DNA of 6,460 nt from CAZXDS01 sp964639525 (lineage in GTDB: Bacteria; Bacteroidota; Ignavibacteria; Ignavibacteriales; Melioribacteraceae). The translations under genes were made by a program, and so were the position numbers. The notes beneath the pieces are model-generated. The model searched no databases, had not been told where the DNA came from, and saw nothing but the letters and a program-made list of their open reading frames with translations. The first letter of the stretch is position 1, and every line of letters begins with the position of its first letter. The DNA lies in the NCBI GenBank assembly GCA_964639525.1, contig CAZXDS010000184.1, positions 1-6,460 on the forward strand, given 5' to 3'. Positions 5,976 through 6,460 of the stretch are shown here, one piece after another.

Positions 5976-6227
5976 ATGTTCTTCACTTATGTTTTATATT
6001 CCGCTAAGTTTGATAAAATTTATATTGGGCAAACAAATAATTTATCTCTTAGATTAGCTGAACATAACGCCGGTAAATCCAAATCAACAAAAGGTTTTGT
6101 CCCTTGGGAAATAATATATTCTGAAAAGTTTGAATCTCGTGCCGAAGCCATGAAAAGAGAAAGAGAATTAAAATCACATGTCGGCAGAGATTTTATTAGA
6201 AGAGAGATTTTAACCAACACAAAGTAA
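5976..6227 (+). CDS. Small GIY-YIG nuclease (UvrC N-terminal-like, COG2827 type)
   Basis: An 83-residue single-domain GIY-YIG nuclease, the usual length for the stand-alone bacterial family. It has TYVL (4-7, in the GIY position), Y16-I-G18, the catalytic-type R26 in LRLAEHN (25-31), W44, and E62 in AMKRERELK (58-66), the expected metal-binding glutamate. The set suggests an active metal-dependent DNA endonuclease, although the cellular role of this family is not settled. I prefer the ATG at 5976, because GAGG (5966-5969) lies 6 bp before it and MFFTYVLYS is the typical family N-terminus; an in-frame ATG at 5964 would add four residues. The gene starts 21 bp after the tRNA terminator and its stop is only 10 bp before the second tRNA copy. 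Confidence 0.92.
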   Translation: MFFTYVLYSAKFDKIYIGQTNNLSLRLAEHNAGKSKSTKGFVPWEIIYSEKFESRAEAMKRERELKSHVGRDFIRREILTNTK

Positions 6228-6237
6228 AAAAAAACAT

Positions 6238-6315
6238 TCCGCGTTAACTCAATGGTAGAGTCCGGCAGTTGCCGGATTAACCGAAGGGTTGTAAGTTCGA
6301 GTCTTACACGCGGAG
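6238..6315 (+). pseudogene. tRNA-Asn copy with disrupted anticodon arm
   Basis: A 78-nt second copy of tRNA-Asn. Acceptor stem TCCGCGT/ACGCGGA (6238-6244/6308-6314), discriminator G6315, variable segment and T arm are identical to the intact gene. The D stem is ACTC/GAGT instead of GCTC/GAGC, so the pair change is compensated. The anticodon arm is replaced: TCCGGC-AGTT-GCCGGA (6261-6276) forms its own hairpin, and TTAACCGAA (6277-6285), the normal 3' half-arm, follows unpaired. GTT is present in the new loop (6268-6270) but in a 4- or 6-nt loop rather than the 7-nt loop a working tRNA needs. It has no promoter of its own, because the preceding gene ends 10 bp upstream. Most likely a tRNA pseudogene or an element boundary; a tRNA-like RNA with another role is possible. 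Confidence 0.75.
6261..6276. repeat. Perfect palindromic hairpin inserted in the tRNA copy
   Basis: TCCGGC (6261-6266) and GCCGGA (6271-6276) form a perfect 6-bp stem with loop AGTT. It takes the place of the anticodon stem and leaves the normal 3' half-arm following it. Whether it is a genome-wide repeat cannot be judged from this window. Confidence 0.6.
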
Positions 6316-6317
6316 CG

Positions 6318-6344
6318 AAATCCCGATGAACAGTCGGGATTTTT
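6318..6344 (+). terminator. Second copy of the tRNA-proximal terminator
   Basis: Identical in stem, loop and T run to 5928-5954: AAATCCCGA/TCGGGATTT with loop TGAACAG, starting 2 nt after the tRNA-like copy. Confidence 0.8.
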
Positions 6345-6365
6345 CATTTTAAAATGAGGTTAAGT

Positions 6366-6460
6366 ATGTTCTTCACTTATGTTTTATATTCTGCTAAGTT
6401 TGATGAAATTTATATTGGACAGACTAATGATATTAAAAGAAGGCTAGTGGAACATAATGC
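6366..6460 (+). CDS. Second GIY-YIG nuclease gene, cut by the window end
   Basis: Thirty-one complete codons of a paralogue of the nuclease at 5976, starting MFFTYVLYSAKFDEIYIG, with the same leader and ribosome site (GAGG at 6356-6359). The visible part keeps Y5, Y16-I-G18 and R26 within KRRLVEHN. The first 13 residues equal those of the first copy, after which it differs at residues 14, 22-25 and 28. The DNA is nearly identical at the start and diverges increasingly after 6391. The differences keep the frame and the motif residues, so both copies look selected rather than decayed, as far as it can be seen. An in-frame ATG at 6354 is the alternative start. Confidence 0.85.
   Translation, partial: MFFTYVLYSAKFDEIYIGQTNDIKRRLVEHN

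Noticed and set aside
6020..6220. Minus-strand open frame antisense to the first GIY-YIG gene
   Set aside because: The GIY-YIG frame carries all the family motifs; the antisense frame has none.

Overview
The window is AT-rich and carries seven complete protein genes, two partial ones, one intact tRNA-Asn, one damaged tRNA-Asn-like copy and about 500 bp of non-coding but highly structured DNA. Low GC, few strong Shine-Dalgarno sites, a tRNA without an encoded CCA end, and a DUF6132-type protein suggest the Bacteroidota/Chlorobi/Ignavibacteria group. An Ignavibacteria-like lineage is my best guess, made from gene content and style only.

Layout. Positions 1-98 hold the start of an unrecognised gene on the minus strand. 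Positions 99-602 have no protein gene, but 172-492 is bounded by 18-bp inverted repeats and encloses several nested hairpins, two of them T-shaped with equal 22-nt apical regions. From 603 four plus-strand genes follow: the bifunctional phenylalanine-biosynthesis enzyme PheA, then a compact set of a DUF6132 membrane protein, a DUF1858 CxxC protein and a membrane-anchored TlpA/ResA-type thioredoxin. This set ends at a strong, probably bidirectional terminator at 2987-3027. On the minus strand lie an exported type I pullulanase-like GH13 enzyme (3048-5150) and, upstream of it, a methylmalonyl-CoA epimerase-like VOC protein (5211-5615).

The right end is the most unusual part. A normal tRNA-Asn(GUU) with its own promoter is followed at once by an intrinsic-terminator hairpin and an 83-codon GIY-YIG nuclease gene. 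The whole tRNA / hairpin / nuclease arrangement then begins again about 390 bp later. The second tRNA copy keeps its acceptor, D and T arms (the D stem carries a compensatory base-pair change), but its anticodon arm is replaced by a different hairpin followed by a second 3' half-arm. A 115-bp block that is identical in both copies starts inside the anticodon loop, which is what insertion of a small circular or tandem nuclease cassette at the tRNA anticodon loop would produce. The window ends inside the second nuclease gene, so the array may continue.

Functional links: the DUF6132/DUF1858/TlpA genes look like one thiol-redox unit at the cytoplasmic membrane. PheA, pullulanase and the epimerase are ordinary metabolic genes (Phe synthesis, alpha-glucan debranching, propionyl-CoA/methylmalonyl-CoA metabolism) with no evident link to one another.
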